Notes: a model not told the origin generated them from the sequence alone. A stretch of 64,000 nucleotides of DNA from Gemmatimonadales bacterium (GCA_036500345.1 DASYCE010000007.1:124001-188000), one strand, 5' to 3'. Positions 34,022-42,266 are shown, counted from the first letter of the stretch. Numbers and translations are program-made.

Positions 34022-35113
34022 GTGGGTTTCTATATTCGAAAAGCTATTAAAGTGGGACCTCTTCGTTTCAATCTCTCGAAGTCCGGTGTCGGTGTATCCG
34101 CTGGGATCAAAGGATTGCGCTTCGGAACCGGCCCTCGCGGCAACTATGTGCACATGGGTCGGGGCGGACTGTACTACAGGCAGAGTCTTGGCAATTCTAG
34201 GTCACCGAATACGCCTTCGCCAGTCCGAGAAACCGGACACGCGTACTCTGTGGATCCAACACTTGGGCCGATGATTGACATCGAGAGTGGTCCCGTTTCC
34301 CACATGGTCGATTCCAGTGCTGCGGATCTCCTCGCCGAGATGAACGCTAAGAAGCATCGCGCGCGATTCGCGGGATGGGTTGCCGCAGCCTCCTTGGTCA
34401 TTCTCGCTTCGTCGGTAAGCGCTGGCGATCGTCCAGTGCAGACCATCGTTGCTAGCGCCGTCTGCATTGGGCTAGTGTGGTACGTGCACCAACGCGACGT
34501 GCTGCGGAAGTCAACCGTGCTTTTCTACGACTTCGCCGACGGCGCCGAATCTCGGTTTCAGGGAATCCACGATGCATTTGGGACGTTGGCGGAAGCCCAA
34601 CGCGCATGGCATGTGGAGAGCCATGCGGCAGTATATGACAAGCGGTACCACGCAGGTGCTTCCGACTCGATACGTCGGACAGTGATTCGGCCAACGATCG
34701 GTCTGCCTCCCGGGATTCGTGTGAACGTCGATATTCCCATGCTGAAGGTGGGACAGCAGCTCTTGGCCTTCATGCCAGAACGGGTCTTGGTTTTCGACGA
34801 CGGGCAGGTTGGTGCGATCGCCTACCAAGACATACTGGCCGAAGTGTCAACAACGCGCTTTATCGAATCGGAGGGTGCGCCGTCGGACTCACAGGTCGTC
34901 GGGCGCACGTGGAGATTTGTGAATAAGGACGGAAGTCCAGACCGACGTTTCAACAACAATCGCGAGCTTCCGATTCGTCAATATGAAGCCCTCCGCCTGA
35001 CAAGCCAGTCCGGACTAAACGAACTCATTCATTTATCGAAGACAGGCAGCAGCCGGCCGCTCGCGCTCGCGATAATTTCGCTTTCACATATTCGGAGCCC
35101 TGCTGCCACCTAA
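34022..35113 (+). CDS. Cassette 14: DUF4236 membrane protein
   Basis: 363 residues. The N-terminal 50 residues are a clear DUF4236 domain (IKVGPLRFNLSKSGVGVSAG, then LRFGTGPRGNYVHMGRGGL). Two membrane helices follow near residues 115-160 (WVAAASLVILASSVSAG, TIVASAVCIGLVWYV), then a soluble C-terminal domain. DUF4236 has no known activity. The GTG at 34022 follows AAGGAGG. The stop lies inside attC14. Confidence 0.75.
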   Translation: MGFYIRKAIKVGPLRFNLSKSGVGVSAGIKGLRFGTGPRGNYVHMGRGGLYYRQSLGNSRSPNTPSPVRETGHAYSVDPTLGPMIDIESGPVSHMVDSSAADLLAEMNAKKHRARFAGWVAAASLVILASSVSAGDRPVQTIVASAVCIGLVWYVHQRDVLRKSTVLFYDFADGAESRFQGIHDAFGTLAEAQRAWHVESHAAVYDKRYHAGASDSIRRTVIRPTIGLPPGIRVNVDIPMLKVGQQLLAFMPERVLVFDDGQVGAIAYQDILAEVSTTRFIESEGAPSDSQVVGRTWRFVNKDGSPDRRFNNNRELPIRQYEALRLTSQSGLNELIHLSKTGSSRPLALAIISLSHIRSPAAT

Positions 35114-35225
35114 CGCGCGCTTGCTGCTGGCGAGGCCAAGACGGCTCGGCCGCCGCAATACATGCTTTGCCTACGGACTGCGGCGGCCTCACCTGCCCTC
35201 GCAGCGGAAGAGCAGGGCGTTAGTT
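35108..35225 (+). other. attC site 14
   Basis: Left core ACCTAAC, arm GCGCTTGCTGCTGGC; right arm GCAGCGGAAGAGC (two changes) and core GTTAGTT. Long class centre ATACATGCTTTGCCTACGGACTGC. Confidence 0.8.
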
Positions 35226-35234
35226 AGCCTCACG

Positions 35235-35585
35235 ATGCATACTGAATCTGAAGACACGACCTATTTTGGATTGTGGTCGGCCAACCAGCGCCTTCGAGTT
35301 GTGGAGCTACTTTCTTCACTCGGAGTGCGTTTCCATTTCGTCGACGCACGTGAATCGGAGGATCGCCTTCGCGCATGGGAAGCTTGGGACGAGTCCTCTG
35401 CCGGTACTTTGACGGGGTACGAGCTGTTTGTCCGAACAGCGGATCTCGACAAACTCAGTATGAGGCTGGTTGAGATGTTCCCGAAAGGAAGTTCGGGTCA
35501 GCATGAGTTGGGTCGGCTACCTAATACGCGCTTGCTGCGGGCGAGGCTAACACAGGTCGGCCGCCGCGATGTATGCTTTATCTAG
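35235..35585 (+). CDS. Cassette 15: small unknown protein ending inside its attC
   Basis: 116 residues: strands and helices (RLRVVELLSSLGVRFHFVDA, GYELFVRTADLDKLSMRLVE) resembling small alpha/beta domains; no family recognised. The ATG at 35235 lies ten bases after attC14. No stop occurs before attC15. The frame enters the site and ends at the TAG in its central TATCTAGGGAATG, so the last 20 or so residues are attC-encoded. Confidence 0.5.
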   Translation: MHTESEDTTYFGLWSANQRLRVVELLSSLGVRFHFVDARESEDRLRAWEAWDESSAGTLTGYELFVRTADLDKLSMRLVEMFPKGSSGQHELGRLPNTRLLRARLTQVGRRDVCFI

Positions 35586-35634
35586 GGAATGTGCCGGCCT
35601 CACCTGTCCTCGCCGCAGAAGCGCGCTGTTAGGC
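35519..35634 (+). other. attC site 15
   Basis: Left core ACCTAAT (last base changed), arm GCGCTTGCTGCGGGC; right arm CGCCGCAGAAGCGC and core GTTAGGC. Long class centre TATGCTTTATCTAGGGAATG. Confidence 0.82.
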
Positions 35635-35713
35635 AGTCGCAAGGGACGGCGTCCGCCCGGGTCGGTGTCGAAGAACTCGTCGCCTTACCATTTCATCCGT
35701 GGATTGGAAACCG

Positions 35714-36220
35714 ATGCACGACGACTCATTCCGATTGTCAACAGACGAGGAGTTGGCGGCGCGGATCAAACGAGCAATGGACGGCTGGGACACGAAGCCG
35801 ACCGCTGAGGACTGCGAACGCGTCACGGCCGAGTTTATAGCAGCGCAGCGAGCGTGGGAGCGAAAGCTTGCGGCACTACCGCCCGAAGAACGCGCGCGGG
35901 TTGCCGCCCAAGACGCGGATGAGGCCCAGGCCGAACTTGCAGCCAGGAAGCGCGGCCTCACAAGAGCGGAAGCAGCACGCTTGCACTTAGCGCAACTGGA
36001 GTTGGAAGGGGCACGCATTCTCAAGCGCGCCGAGGCACGGATTATCGCGCGCTCTTCGCCAGTTATGAGCGGTGACGAGATCGACGCCCTTAGGCGCGAC
36101 GAGGTGGAGTTGGCGGAGGCCGAGTTACAGGCATGGCTTGCCGCAAACCCACCGCCAACGCTGGCAGACGACGAACGGGCAATCCAAGCCCTAATCGGTG
36201 ATGTCCGGACTGACAACTAA
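35714..36220 (+). CDS. Cassette 16: charged helical protein, unknown function
   Basis: About 168 residues, almost entirely alpha-helical and very rich in Ala, Glu and Arg (ELAARIKRAMDGWD, AEFIAAQRAWERKLA, DADEAQAELAARKRGLTRAE), probably coiled coil. No domain recognised. The ATG at 35714 is one start; a GTG at 35699 would add five residues. It ends 33 bases before attC16. Confidence 0.5.
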   Translation: MHDDSFRLSTDEELAARIKRAMDGWDTKPTAEDCERVTAEFIAAQRAWERKLAALPPEERARVAAQDADEAQAELAARKRGLTRAEAARLHLAQLELEGARILKRAEARIIARSSPVMSGDEIDALRRDEVELAEAELQAWLAANPPPTLADDERAIQALIGDVRTDN

Positions 36221-36253
36221 ATGGCGCAGTGCAATGTGCGGTCGGCCAGGGCT

Positions 36254-36364
36254 GCCTAACCCGCGGTTGCTGCGGATGGGTCGCGCTCGGCCAACGCAGG
36301 CATAGATTCGATCCGATCGTGCGGTGCCTCGGTGCCTCCGCCGCAGAAGCGCCGGTCGTTAGGC
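36254..36364 (+). other. attC site 16
   Basis: Left core GCCTAAC, arm GCGGTTGCTGCGG; right arm CCGCAGAAGCGC and core GTTAGGC. Centre GCAGGCATAGATTCGATCCGA, the same class as attC13 and attC17. Confidence 0.86.
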
Positions 36365-36403
36365 ATCCGTTCTCGATCTAGACACTAGCGACGGAGAGAC
36401 GGC

Positions 36404-37186
36404 GTGGAACGGAGTGACTGGAAAACCGAATTCACGCGAGAGAGCAAGCTTCCGTGGCTTTGCCCTGCCTGCAACGGCGCTCGACTCAGCCTTGTCGGCG
36501 GATCACTCTGCACAGGCCAGACGAGTGAATCGGCTGCCTCAATGAATCATGAAGCGTCCGAACCAGAATGGATCGATGGTCGCTTCTCATGCTTGCTCCA
36601 GTGCGCACATTGTGATGGCCGCGTCGCGCTCGCTGGGAAATACCGCGTTCAGGACAACCGCCGCTATGGGCCGCACGGCGAAGAAGGCGACTACGAGGAA
36701 TACTACACCCCACTCTTCTTCGCCGATGTGCCACAGATCGTCCAGTTGCCTGCCAGAACACCAAGCGCGATTGTCGAGCGACTGAAGAGATCCTTTAGCT
36801 TGTATTGGTCGGATCCTGAGGCCTGCGTCAATGCCATTCGGGCTGCTGTCGAAGTTCTGCTTACGGCTCGGCGTGTTCCTCAGACCCACCGACTGAAGCC
36901 CGGCGCGCCGCGTCGGTCCATGTCACTGCATAGACGCGTGGAGCTATTCAGCGCCACCGACAGGATCAACGGCGACCTTTTGCTGGCGGCAAAGTGGATC
37001 GGAAACGCTGGCAGTCATTCGCGATCGATTACTCACGACGATGCACTCGACGCTTATGAATTGGTTCTGCTCGTTCTAGAGCAATTGTATGACGATCGTC
37101 GCGCTCGCGTGCAAGCGATATCTCGTCGAGTGATTCGAAGAGAAGGTCCCCGCTCCCGACGGCGTGGACGCGGACCCGAGGCCTAA
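36404..37186 (+). CDS. Cassette 17: DUF4145-like protein
   Basis: 260 residues. A zinc-ribbon start (WLCPACNGARLSL, then LLQCAHCDGRV) is followed by a helical HEPN-like domain with CVNAIRAAVEVLLTARRV, LHRRVELFSAT and LLLAAKWIGNAGSHSRS, the WIGNxGSH block characteristic of DUF4145. Proteins of this family occur with restriction systems and abortive-infection genes. A GTG follows GGAGAG, and the stop is part of the attC17 core. It is the second DUF4145-like cassette here, only distantly like cassette 11. Confidence 0.72.
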   Translation: MERSDWKTEFTRESKLPWLCPACNGARLSLVGGSLCTGQTSESAASMNHEASEPEWIDGRFSCLLQCAHCDGRVALAGKYRVQDNRRYGPHGEEGDYEEYYTPLFFADVPQIVQLPARTPSAIVERLKRSFSLYWSDPEACVNAIRAAVEVLLTARRVPQTHRLKPGAPRRSMSLHRRVELFSATDRINGDLLLAAKWIGNAGSHSRSITHDDALDAYELVLLVLEQLYDDRRARVQAISRRVIRREGPRSRRRGRGPEA

Positions 37187-37290
37187 CACGCGCTTGCTGC
37201 GGAGGGCGGCACTCGGCCACCGCAGGCATAGATTCGATGCAATCGGGTGGTGGCCACGGCGCGCCGCCGCAGAAACGCAGAGGGTTCGGC
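37181..37290 (+). other. attC site 17, last of the array
   Basis: Left core GCCTAAC, arm GCGCTTGCTGCGG; right arm CCGCAGAAACGC and core GTTCGGC (changed from GTTAGGC). Centre GCAGGCATAGATTCGATGCAA. No attC is seen after this point. Confidence 0.8.
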
Positions 37291-37326
37291 GGCTTACGCC
37301 TGTTCCACTGAATCGAGGGTGTACAC

Positions 37327-37560
37327 ATGATCGCTGAGTCGCACTCCTGCTACCGCTGTCAGGGCACCTCCACTCTCGGGATGCTGGTCGAGCACGATCC
37401 TCCGCATCAGGTGCGCTGGGTCTCGGGCACCCCCCGCAGCGGCATGGCGGGGCACTTCTTCACTGAGGGCAGCGGCGGCGACCGCGAGCGGTATCGCGTC
37501 GTCACTTACCGCTGCACGCGGTGCGGCGCGCTCGAATCCTTCGCCCACGAGCCGGAATAG
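37327..37560 (+). CDS. Small zinc-ribbon protein
   Basis: 77 residues with paired cysteines near each end (SCYRCQG and YRCTRCGAL), forming a likely four-cysteine zinc site. No family is recognised. It lies just after the last attC and may be the terminal cassette or the start of the chromosomal flank. Confidence 0.55.
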   Translation: MIAESHSCYRCQGTSTLGMLVEHDPPHQVRWVSGTPRSGMAGHFFTEGSGGDRERYRVVTYRCTRCGALESFAHEPE

Positions 37561-37607
37561 CCGCCGTTGGGACCGCCGCCGAACGAATCGTTGCAACTGA
37601 GGTGGGG

Positions 37608-38132
37608 ATGCTTGACGATCTCTTCATGGATGGGCTTCGGCTCGTTGTGTGTGGGACAGCTGCGGGGCGCGCATCAGCGTTGGTGGGGCACTACTACGCC
37701 GGCCCCGGCAACAAGTTCTGGCGCACCTTGGCTGAAGTGGGCCTCACACCACGCCGCCTTGAGCCTTCAGAATACAGACTCCTTCCCGACTATGGCATCG
37801 GTCTCACCGACCTGGTCAAGGCCCAATTCGGCGGGGACCACGAGATCACGTTTGCCCTGAGCGGTCGCGAGATTCTGCACGCGAAGATCGAACGCCATCA
37901 ACCACGTGTCTTCTGTTTCAATGGCAAGCGCGCAGCAAAGGAATTCTACGGGGTAGACGAAGTGTCGTTCGGTATGCAGCCGGCTTTGATCGGCCGGACG
38001 AGAGTGTTCGTCGCTCCTTCGACGAGCGGCGCGGCGAATGGCTCGTGGGACCATGAAGCGTGGCGGCAGTTGGCCGGACATGTGCTGGGGGGCCAGACTA
38101 CGTTCGAGCGACCAACCCAGGCGCGGGAGTAG
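37608..38132 (+). CDS. Mug/TDG-type uracil-DNA glycosylase
   Basis: 174 residues of the UDG superfamily. LRLVVCGTAAGRASALVGHY followed by AGPGNKFWRTLAEVGLTP matches motif A of Mug-like enzymes, and VFVAPSTSGAANGSWDHEAW matches motif B. Such enzymes remove uracil or thymine from G:U or G:T mismatches in base excision repair. The first motif reads GTAAG where E. coli Mug has GINPG, so the catalytic detail may differ. The ATG at 37608 follows a GAGGTGGGG. Confidence 0.8.
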   Translation: MLDDLFMDGLRLVVCGTAAGRASALVGHYYAGPGNKFWRTLAEVGLTPRRLEPSEYRLLPDYGIGLTDLVKAQFGGDHEITFALSGREILHAKIERHQPRVFCFNGKRAAKEFYGVDEVSFGMQPALIGRTRVFVAPSTSGAANGSWDHEAWRQLAGHVLGGQTTFERPTQARE

Positions 38133-38160
38133 CGCCTCGCACACTTCCCAAGAGGAATCA

Positions 38161-38802
38161 ATGATCCGACGAATTGCCGGGTTGATCGGACTCTGCGTCA
38201 TGACGGCCGCGCGCCTCAACGGTCAGATATCGGTCAGTGCCGTCGCCGGATTGGTGTCGTTGAACTGGTCGTTCAGCACCGGCTGCCAGGATTGCCAGCA
38301 CGCCCTGGGCGGTCTCGCCGCTGGAGGTGCATTCAACTTCCCAATGGGCAGGAGGCTCAGCTTCGCGCCTGAGCTGCTGTACGTGCGGAAGGGCTCGGGT
38401 CTCGATTATCCAGCCGATGTCAGGATCGAGTATCGGGTCGGCTACGTGGAAGTGCCGCTTCTCCTGCGATATGTGGCGCGGACGAGCGGAGAGGTACGTC
38501 CCTACATCATCGCGGGCCCGGAATTCGGAATCACCGCCACCTGCTCAGCAAAGGCAATCAACAGTCCGGCGAACGGCAGTACCGTCTTCGTCGTTCCCTG
38601 CACCACCGGTGAAGCGGGTATATCCGAGGACCAGCCGGACCCTTTGGACTTCGGCGTGATCGTCGGCGCGGGCGTCACCTTCCACCGTTTGTCGGCATCG
38701 GTACGCTACGATCGAGGACTAACCGACATCTACAGCAGATACACGGGATCCGGGACTGTACACAATACGGCCTGGCTCGTCCTGATCGCCGCTCGTCTCT
38801 AA
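38161..38802 (+). CDS. Outer-membrane beta-barrel protein
   Basis: 213 residues. A signal peptide (MIRRIAGLIGLCVMTAARLN, cleavage near NGQ) is followed by strands typical of PorT/OmpA-like barrels: GAFNFPMGRRLSFAPELLYV, VGYVEVPLLLRYV, RPYIIAGPEFGI and SVRYDRGLTDIYS. Paired cysteines (CQDCQ; CSAK with PCTT) could form disulphides. Function unknown. Confidence 0.7.
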   Translation: MIRRIAGLIGLCVMTAARLNGQISVSAVAGLVSLNWSFSTGCQDCQHALGGLAAGGAFNFPMGRRLSFAPELLYVRKGSGLDYPADVRIEYRVGYVEVPLLLRYVARTSGEVRPYIIAGPEFGITATCSAKAINSPANGSTVFVVPCTTGEAGISEDQPDPLDFGVIVGAGVTFHRLSASVRYDRGLTDIYSRYTGSGTVHNTAWLVLIAARL

Positions 38803-38905
38803 TCTCATGCAAAGGGAACCGGAGCCTTCGTGCCGTCCCGCGCTCGATGCCGGTAGCCATCCCCGTCCGCTCACCGCGCCTGCTCTCACCAGGAGGTCGT
38901 AGCCC

Positions 38906-39316
38906 ATGAATCTCACGCGTGTACTTGTAGCCGCCGTCGCCGCCTTTGTCGCGTACTTCATTCTGGGCGGCGCGATCTTCACCAGTCCGGCGATGCGGGC
39001 CGAGTTCGCGCGATACGGTATTGTGTATCGCACCCAGGAATCGATGAAGTCGGTCATGCCGCTCGGCATGCTGGGCATGTTGCTCTCGATGATCGCACTC
39101 GCGATACTGTTCGCCATGATTCATCCGGTCGGCGCGGGCGTTGTCGCAGGGCTGCAGTTCGGTCTCCTCATCGCGGTATATGCCCTGGGCTCGTTTGTCT
39201 TGCACAACCATGTCAATCTCAACATTGGCTGGCGGTTGACGACAGCTCAAGCCGTTGCCTACACTGTCGAGTGGCTCGTGGTCGGCGTCGTGATCAGTCT
39301 GGTGTATCGAGCCTGA
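38906..39316 (+). CDS. Four-helix inner-membrane protein, unknown function
   Basis: 136 residues with about four membrane helices (VLVAAVAAFVAYFILGGAIF, MLGMLLSMIALAILFAM, VVAGLQFGLLIAVYALGSF, YTVEWLVVGVVISLVY). It is preceded by AGGAGGT at 38890. No enzymatic motif is visible. Confidence 0.65.
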   Translation: MNLTRVLVAAVAAFVAYFILGGAIFTSPAMRAEFARYGIVYRTQESMKSVMPLGMLGMLLSMIALAILFAMIHPVGAGVVAGLQFGLLIAVYALGSFVLHNHVNLNIGWRLTTAQAVAYTVEWLVVGVVISLVYRA

Positions 39317-39363
39317 GCGGCCCGTTCCTCCCCACTGCAACTCTTCACCAGGCGAGGGTGTAT

Positions 39364-39735
39364 ATGGATCGATCCAGCGCGATAGCGTGTTACGACAGAC
39401 TCATCGCTACGAATCCCGCCGTCGAACGAAAGGGCGACACCGTTCCCTATACCTCGCTCAACGGACATATGTTCAGCGCATTGCACAAGGACAACACGGT
39501 GGCGCTGCGTCTACCCGAAAAGGAGCGGGCAGCGTTCCTCAAGAAGTACAAGACGTCGCTGGCTGCACATTACGGCGTCGTTCAGCCAGAGTACGTGGTC
39601 ATTCCCGACACATTGTTGGCCAATACGAAGAAGCTGCAGCCCTACTTCGCCGCGAGCTATGAGTACGTCGCTGGCATGAAGCCGAAGGCGACGGCGAAGA
39701 AATCAGGACGCTCGAAAGTGCCGCGCAGGAAATAA
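39364..39735 (+). CDS. Small conserved protein, TfoX-N-like
   Basis: 123 residues. NPAVERKGDTVPYTSLNGHM, then VALRLPEKERAAFLKKY, then YVVIPDTLLANTKKLQPYF resembles the TfoX N-terminal/YjbR-like fold, with a basic lysine/arginine-rich tail. The role is unknown; the family assignment is tentative. Confidence 0.5.
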   Translation: MDRSSAIACYDRLIATNPAVERKGDTVPYTSLNGHMFSALHKDNTVALRLPEKERAAFLKKYKTSLAAHYGVVQPEYVVIPDTLLANTKKLQPYFAASYEYVAGMKPKATAKKSGRSKVPRRK

Positions 39736-39779
39736 TCTCGGCGCGGCGCCATCCGCGATCGCGCTTTCGGGATGAGGGA

Positions 39780-40397
39780 ATGAACGAACTTCTGCCTTTC
39801 GAAGTCTATGAACGCCCATTTGTGGGTCCGGCCTGGCGGCCGGTGCTCATGATGGCCGCTCTCTGGGGCGTGCCGATGACGGCACTGTTTGTCTTCATGA
39901 CCTACCGCACCGTCGGAGTGGCCGTGCCGCTCGTTGCCGGGGCTTTGGGCGGGCTGGCCTTTGGATTCCTCTTGACCCACTCGTCCAGGCGCCGGATGCG
40001 GCGACTCATGCGCCGCTTGTACGACGCAGATCCGGCTCTGGTGCCCGCTCCCCCTCCCGGCCCGTTCCGTTGTCGGGTCGCCTGCAGCCTCATGCTATCG
40101 GGCCGATTCGCCGTTGGCGGGCACCTCTATGCCGGGCCAGGCGACTGGGCGTTCGTGCCGCATAAGCGAAATCTTTCGCGGCATCGAGCGCCGACGGTCC
40201 TTCCCGTCTCGACGGATCTCACGCTCACACCGCGCGCAAGCGTCCCGAGCGGAGTGGTGCGATTTCTGACCAGTGCGATGATCCAGACTCTGGAGTTGAG
40301 CAGCGGAGGGCAGACGGTGCGGTTGCTCGTCCCCGAGCCACAGCTGGTCGCGGCCAAGCTGCTGGAGTGCGCCGGGAAGTCACCGGGCACGCCCTGA
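39780..40397 (+). CDS. Membrane protein of unknown function
   Basis: 205 residues. Two N-terminal membrane helices (VLMMAALWGVPMTALFVFM, VAVPLVAGALGGLAFGFLL) and a basic turn (SRRRMRRLMRRLYD) precede a beta-rich cytoplasmic domain (CSLMLSGRFAVGGHLYAGPG). No family recognised. Confidence 0.5.
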   Translation: MNELLPFEVYERPFVGPAWRPVLMMAALWGVPMTALFVFMTYRTVGVAVPLVAGALGGLAFGFLLTHSSRRRMRRLMRRLYDADPALVPAPPPGPFRCRVACSLMLSGRFAVGGHLYAGPGDWAFVPHKRNLSRHRAPTVLPVSTDLTLTPRASVPSGVVRFLTSAMIQTLELSSGGQTVRLLVPEPQLVAAKLLECAGKSPGTP

Positions 40398-40444
40398 CAC
40401 GCGCACCTGCCGACTAAACCACGCGGCACGCGGAGCAAGTATCT

Positions 40445-40867
40445 ATGGAGACATATTCACGTTGGCCGGTCGTTCGGGACGTTGAGACCCCCTGTGCGGG
40501 CGTCGATTTGCAGCTGACTGACGGGCGCTTGTCCCTCCGATTGCTCTTCTCACACATGGCCGGCGGCATGAAGCACGACCTGCTGCTGGTGTTCAACCAG
40601 CCAATCGCGGTAACCTCGTTCAATGAATTCCAGCATCCGTGGCAACTTGAAACTGGAAGCGACGTGCCCTTGCTGACTGGCCAGTGGGCGAGTTATTGCT
40701 ATCCTCTGCTGGCAGTAACGGGTTCGACCTGGATGCGGATCGCCGAAGAGAGCGGCCACCCCATGGAGGGTATCGCGCACCTGCGCATCGTGACACTCGG
40801 AGACACCGTAGATGTCCTCGGTCGCGATCCCGAGTCGATTTCATGGGAGCGGGGTCAGCACAAATGA
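40445..40867 (+). CDS. Hypothetical protein
   Basis: 140 residues of soluble, beta-rich sequence (VDLQLTDGRLSLRLLFSHM, HDLLLVFNQPIAVTSFNEF) with no recognised family. It overlaps the methyltransferase start by four bases (ATGA), so the two are co-translated. Confidence 0.5.
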   Translation: METYSRWPVVRDVETPCAGVDLQLTDGRLSLRLLFSHMAGGMKHDLLLVFNQPIAVTSFNEFQHPWQLETGSDVPLLTGQWASYCYPLLAVTGSTWMRIAEESGHPMEGIAHLRIVTLGDTVDVLGRDPESISWERGQHK

Positions 40868-41694
40868 ATCACGGCACAATGACAAGTCCTCGCGACGACT
40901 CCAGATTCGCCGGGTCCATTCCTGAAATTTACGACGAATACCTCGTCCCTCTCATCTTTCAATCCTACGCCAATGACCTGGCGACCCGGGCTGTTCGAAC
41001 ATCAGACAACTCCATCCTCGAATTGGCCGCCGGCACTGGCGTTCTAACCCGAGCTCTCGCAGCAACGCTCCCGACCAGTACCACGCTCGTCGCCACCGAT
41101 CTCAACCCGGAAATGATCGACCGAGCCCGGCAGCGCGGCACAGCGCGTCCGGTCGAGTGGCGCCAGGCAGACGCACTTCATCTCCCCTTCCCCGAAGCGT
41201 CCTTTGACACCGTCCTCTGTCAGTTCGGCGTGATGTTTTTCCCGGATCGCGTTGCAGGGTTTCGCGAGGCACGCCGAGTCCTTCGACCGCGGGGCTGCCT
41301 CATCTTCAGCGTGTGGGACCGAATCGAGGAGAATGACTTCGCGGCCGTCACGACGGAGGCTCTGGCGACGTTGTTCCCGGATGCTCCCCCGCGATTCATG
41401 GCCCGGATACCGCATGGCTACCACGACAAGGCCGAGATTGAGCGCGACCTGGTGCAGGGCGGCTTCGATCGTGGCGTCGCGATTGATACCGTGTCAGCTC
41501 GGAGCCTGGCTGAGAGCCCACGCATCCCTGCGGTCGGCTACTGCCAGGGGACCCCGCTTCGCAACGAGATCGAAGGACAGGGAGGGCGGCTTGGAGAGGC
41601 TACCGACTACGTCGAGCAAGCGCTTGCCCGGCAGTTCGGTTCAGGCGCGGTCGATGGAAAGATTCAGGCGCACATCGTCGTGGTGGAATCGTGA
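40864..41694 (+). CDS. Class I SAM-dependent methyltransferase
   Basis: 276 residues. The SAM-binding motif I is ILELAAGTGVLTRALA, followed by VATDLNPEMIDRARQ (motif II acidic residue) and QADALHLPFPEASFDTVLCQ, then EARRVLRPRGCLIFSVWD. The UbiE/MenG-like arrangement suggests a small-molecule substrate, but none can be assigned. Coupled to the upstream hypothetical gene. Confidence 0.85.
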   Translation: MNHGTMTSPRDDSRFAGSIPEIYDEYLVPLIFQSYANDLATRAVRTSDNSILELAAGTGVLTRALAATLPTSTTLVATDLNPEMIDRARQRGTARPVEWRQADALHLPFPEASFDTVLCQFGVMFFPDRVAGFREARRVLRPRGCLIFSVWDRIEENDFAAVTTEALATLFPDAPPRFMARIPHGYHDKAEIERDLVQGGFDRGVAIDTVSARSLAESPRIPAVGYCQGTPLRNEIEGQGGRLGEATDYVEQALARQFGSGAVDGKIQAHIVVVES

Positions 41695-41720
41695 AGCGAA
41701 CGGTGTCGTTCCCGACTTGA

Positions 41721-42266
41721 TCATTGCGCTGCTTCGTGACCGGCCATTGGCCGCGCCGTCTTCGCCATCCCGCCGCGTCGCGCGAGCACTGCGTCCAGGC
41801 CGAACATTCTGCCGCTCGGCACGAGAATGTGCACCGCGGAGAGCGCCGCCATCATGCTGTCGGGAAGCGTCAGCAGGCCGCCATGGTATTCGTGGAACGC
41901 ATAGTTGAACGGTGCGTAACAGAGCGCGACCGCCAGGCCGATCGCGCCGCCGAGGCGGCTCCGGAAACCGAGCAGCAGGAGCAAGCCCGCGGAGAGTTCG
42001 CCGAACCGGGCAAGCTCCGCCCACACCGCCGCATGCGGCAGGATGACGTGCTCGAGAATGGCCCGCGTTGCGCCCGTGGCATTCCTGGCACTCGCCTGGG
42101 CGAAGCTTATCATGTAGCCCGATGGAGGGAGGTAGCGTTCGCTGCGCGCGAACTTCGGCCACGCGTACCAGAGCCAGGTCGCGCCGACGTGCACCCGAAG
42201 CAGCGCGATGCCGATTCGCCACGCCGTCGGCTCAGGCGTCGCCGGCGCGTACTGCCGATCCAGCAT
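41721..42266 (-). CDS. DoxX-family membrane protein
   Basis: 181 residues with four membrane helices and the DoxX pattern: IGIALLRVHVGATWLWYAWP, a lysine/phenylalanine turn (KFARSERY), then WAELARFGELSAGLLLLLGF and LAVALCYAPFNYAFHE. DoxX proteins are inner-membrane proteins linked to quinone or thiol redox roles. It lies downstream of a block of 11-bp direct repeats and the LytT-type regulator. Confidence 0.75.
   Translation of the reverse strand: MLDRQYAPATPEPTAWRIGIALLRVHVGATWLWYAWPKFARSERYLPPSGYMISFAQASARNATGATRAILEHVILPHAAVWAELARFGELSAGLLLLLGFRSRLGGAIGLAVALCYAPFNYAFHEYHGGLLTLPDSMMAALSAVHILVPSGRMFGLDAVLARRGGMAKTARPMAGHEAAQ

Noticed and set aside
21632-37290. Repeated CGCTTGCTGCTG/CAGCAGAAGCG elements as a CRISPR array
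   Set aside because: The elements are 60-123 bases long, variable in the centre, palindromic with integron core sites, and separated by whole genes rather than short spacers.
37327-41694. Further gene cassettes after attC17
   Set aside because: The genes are small and on one strand, but no attC arms or GTTAG cores occur between them.
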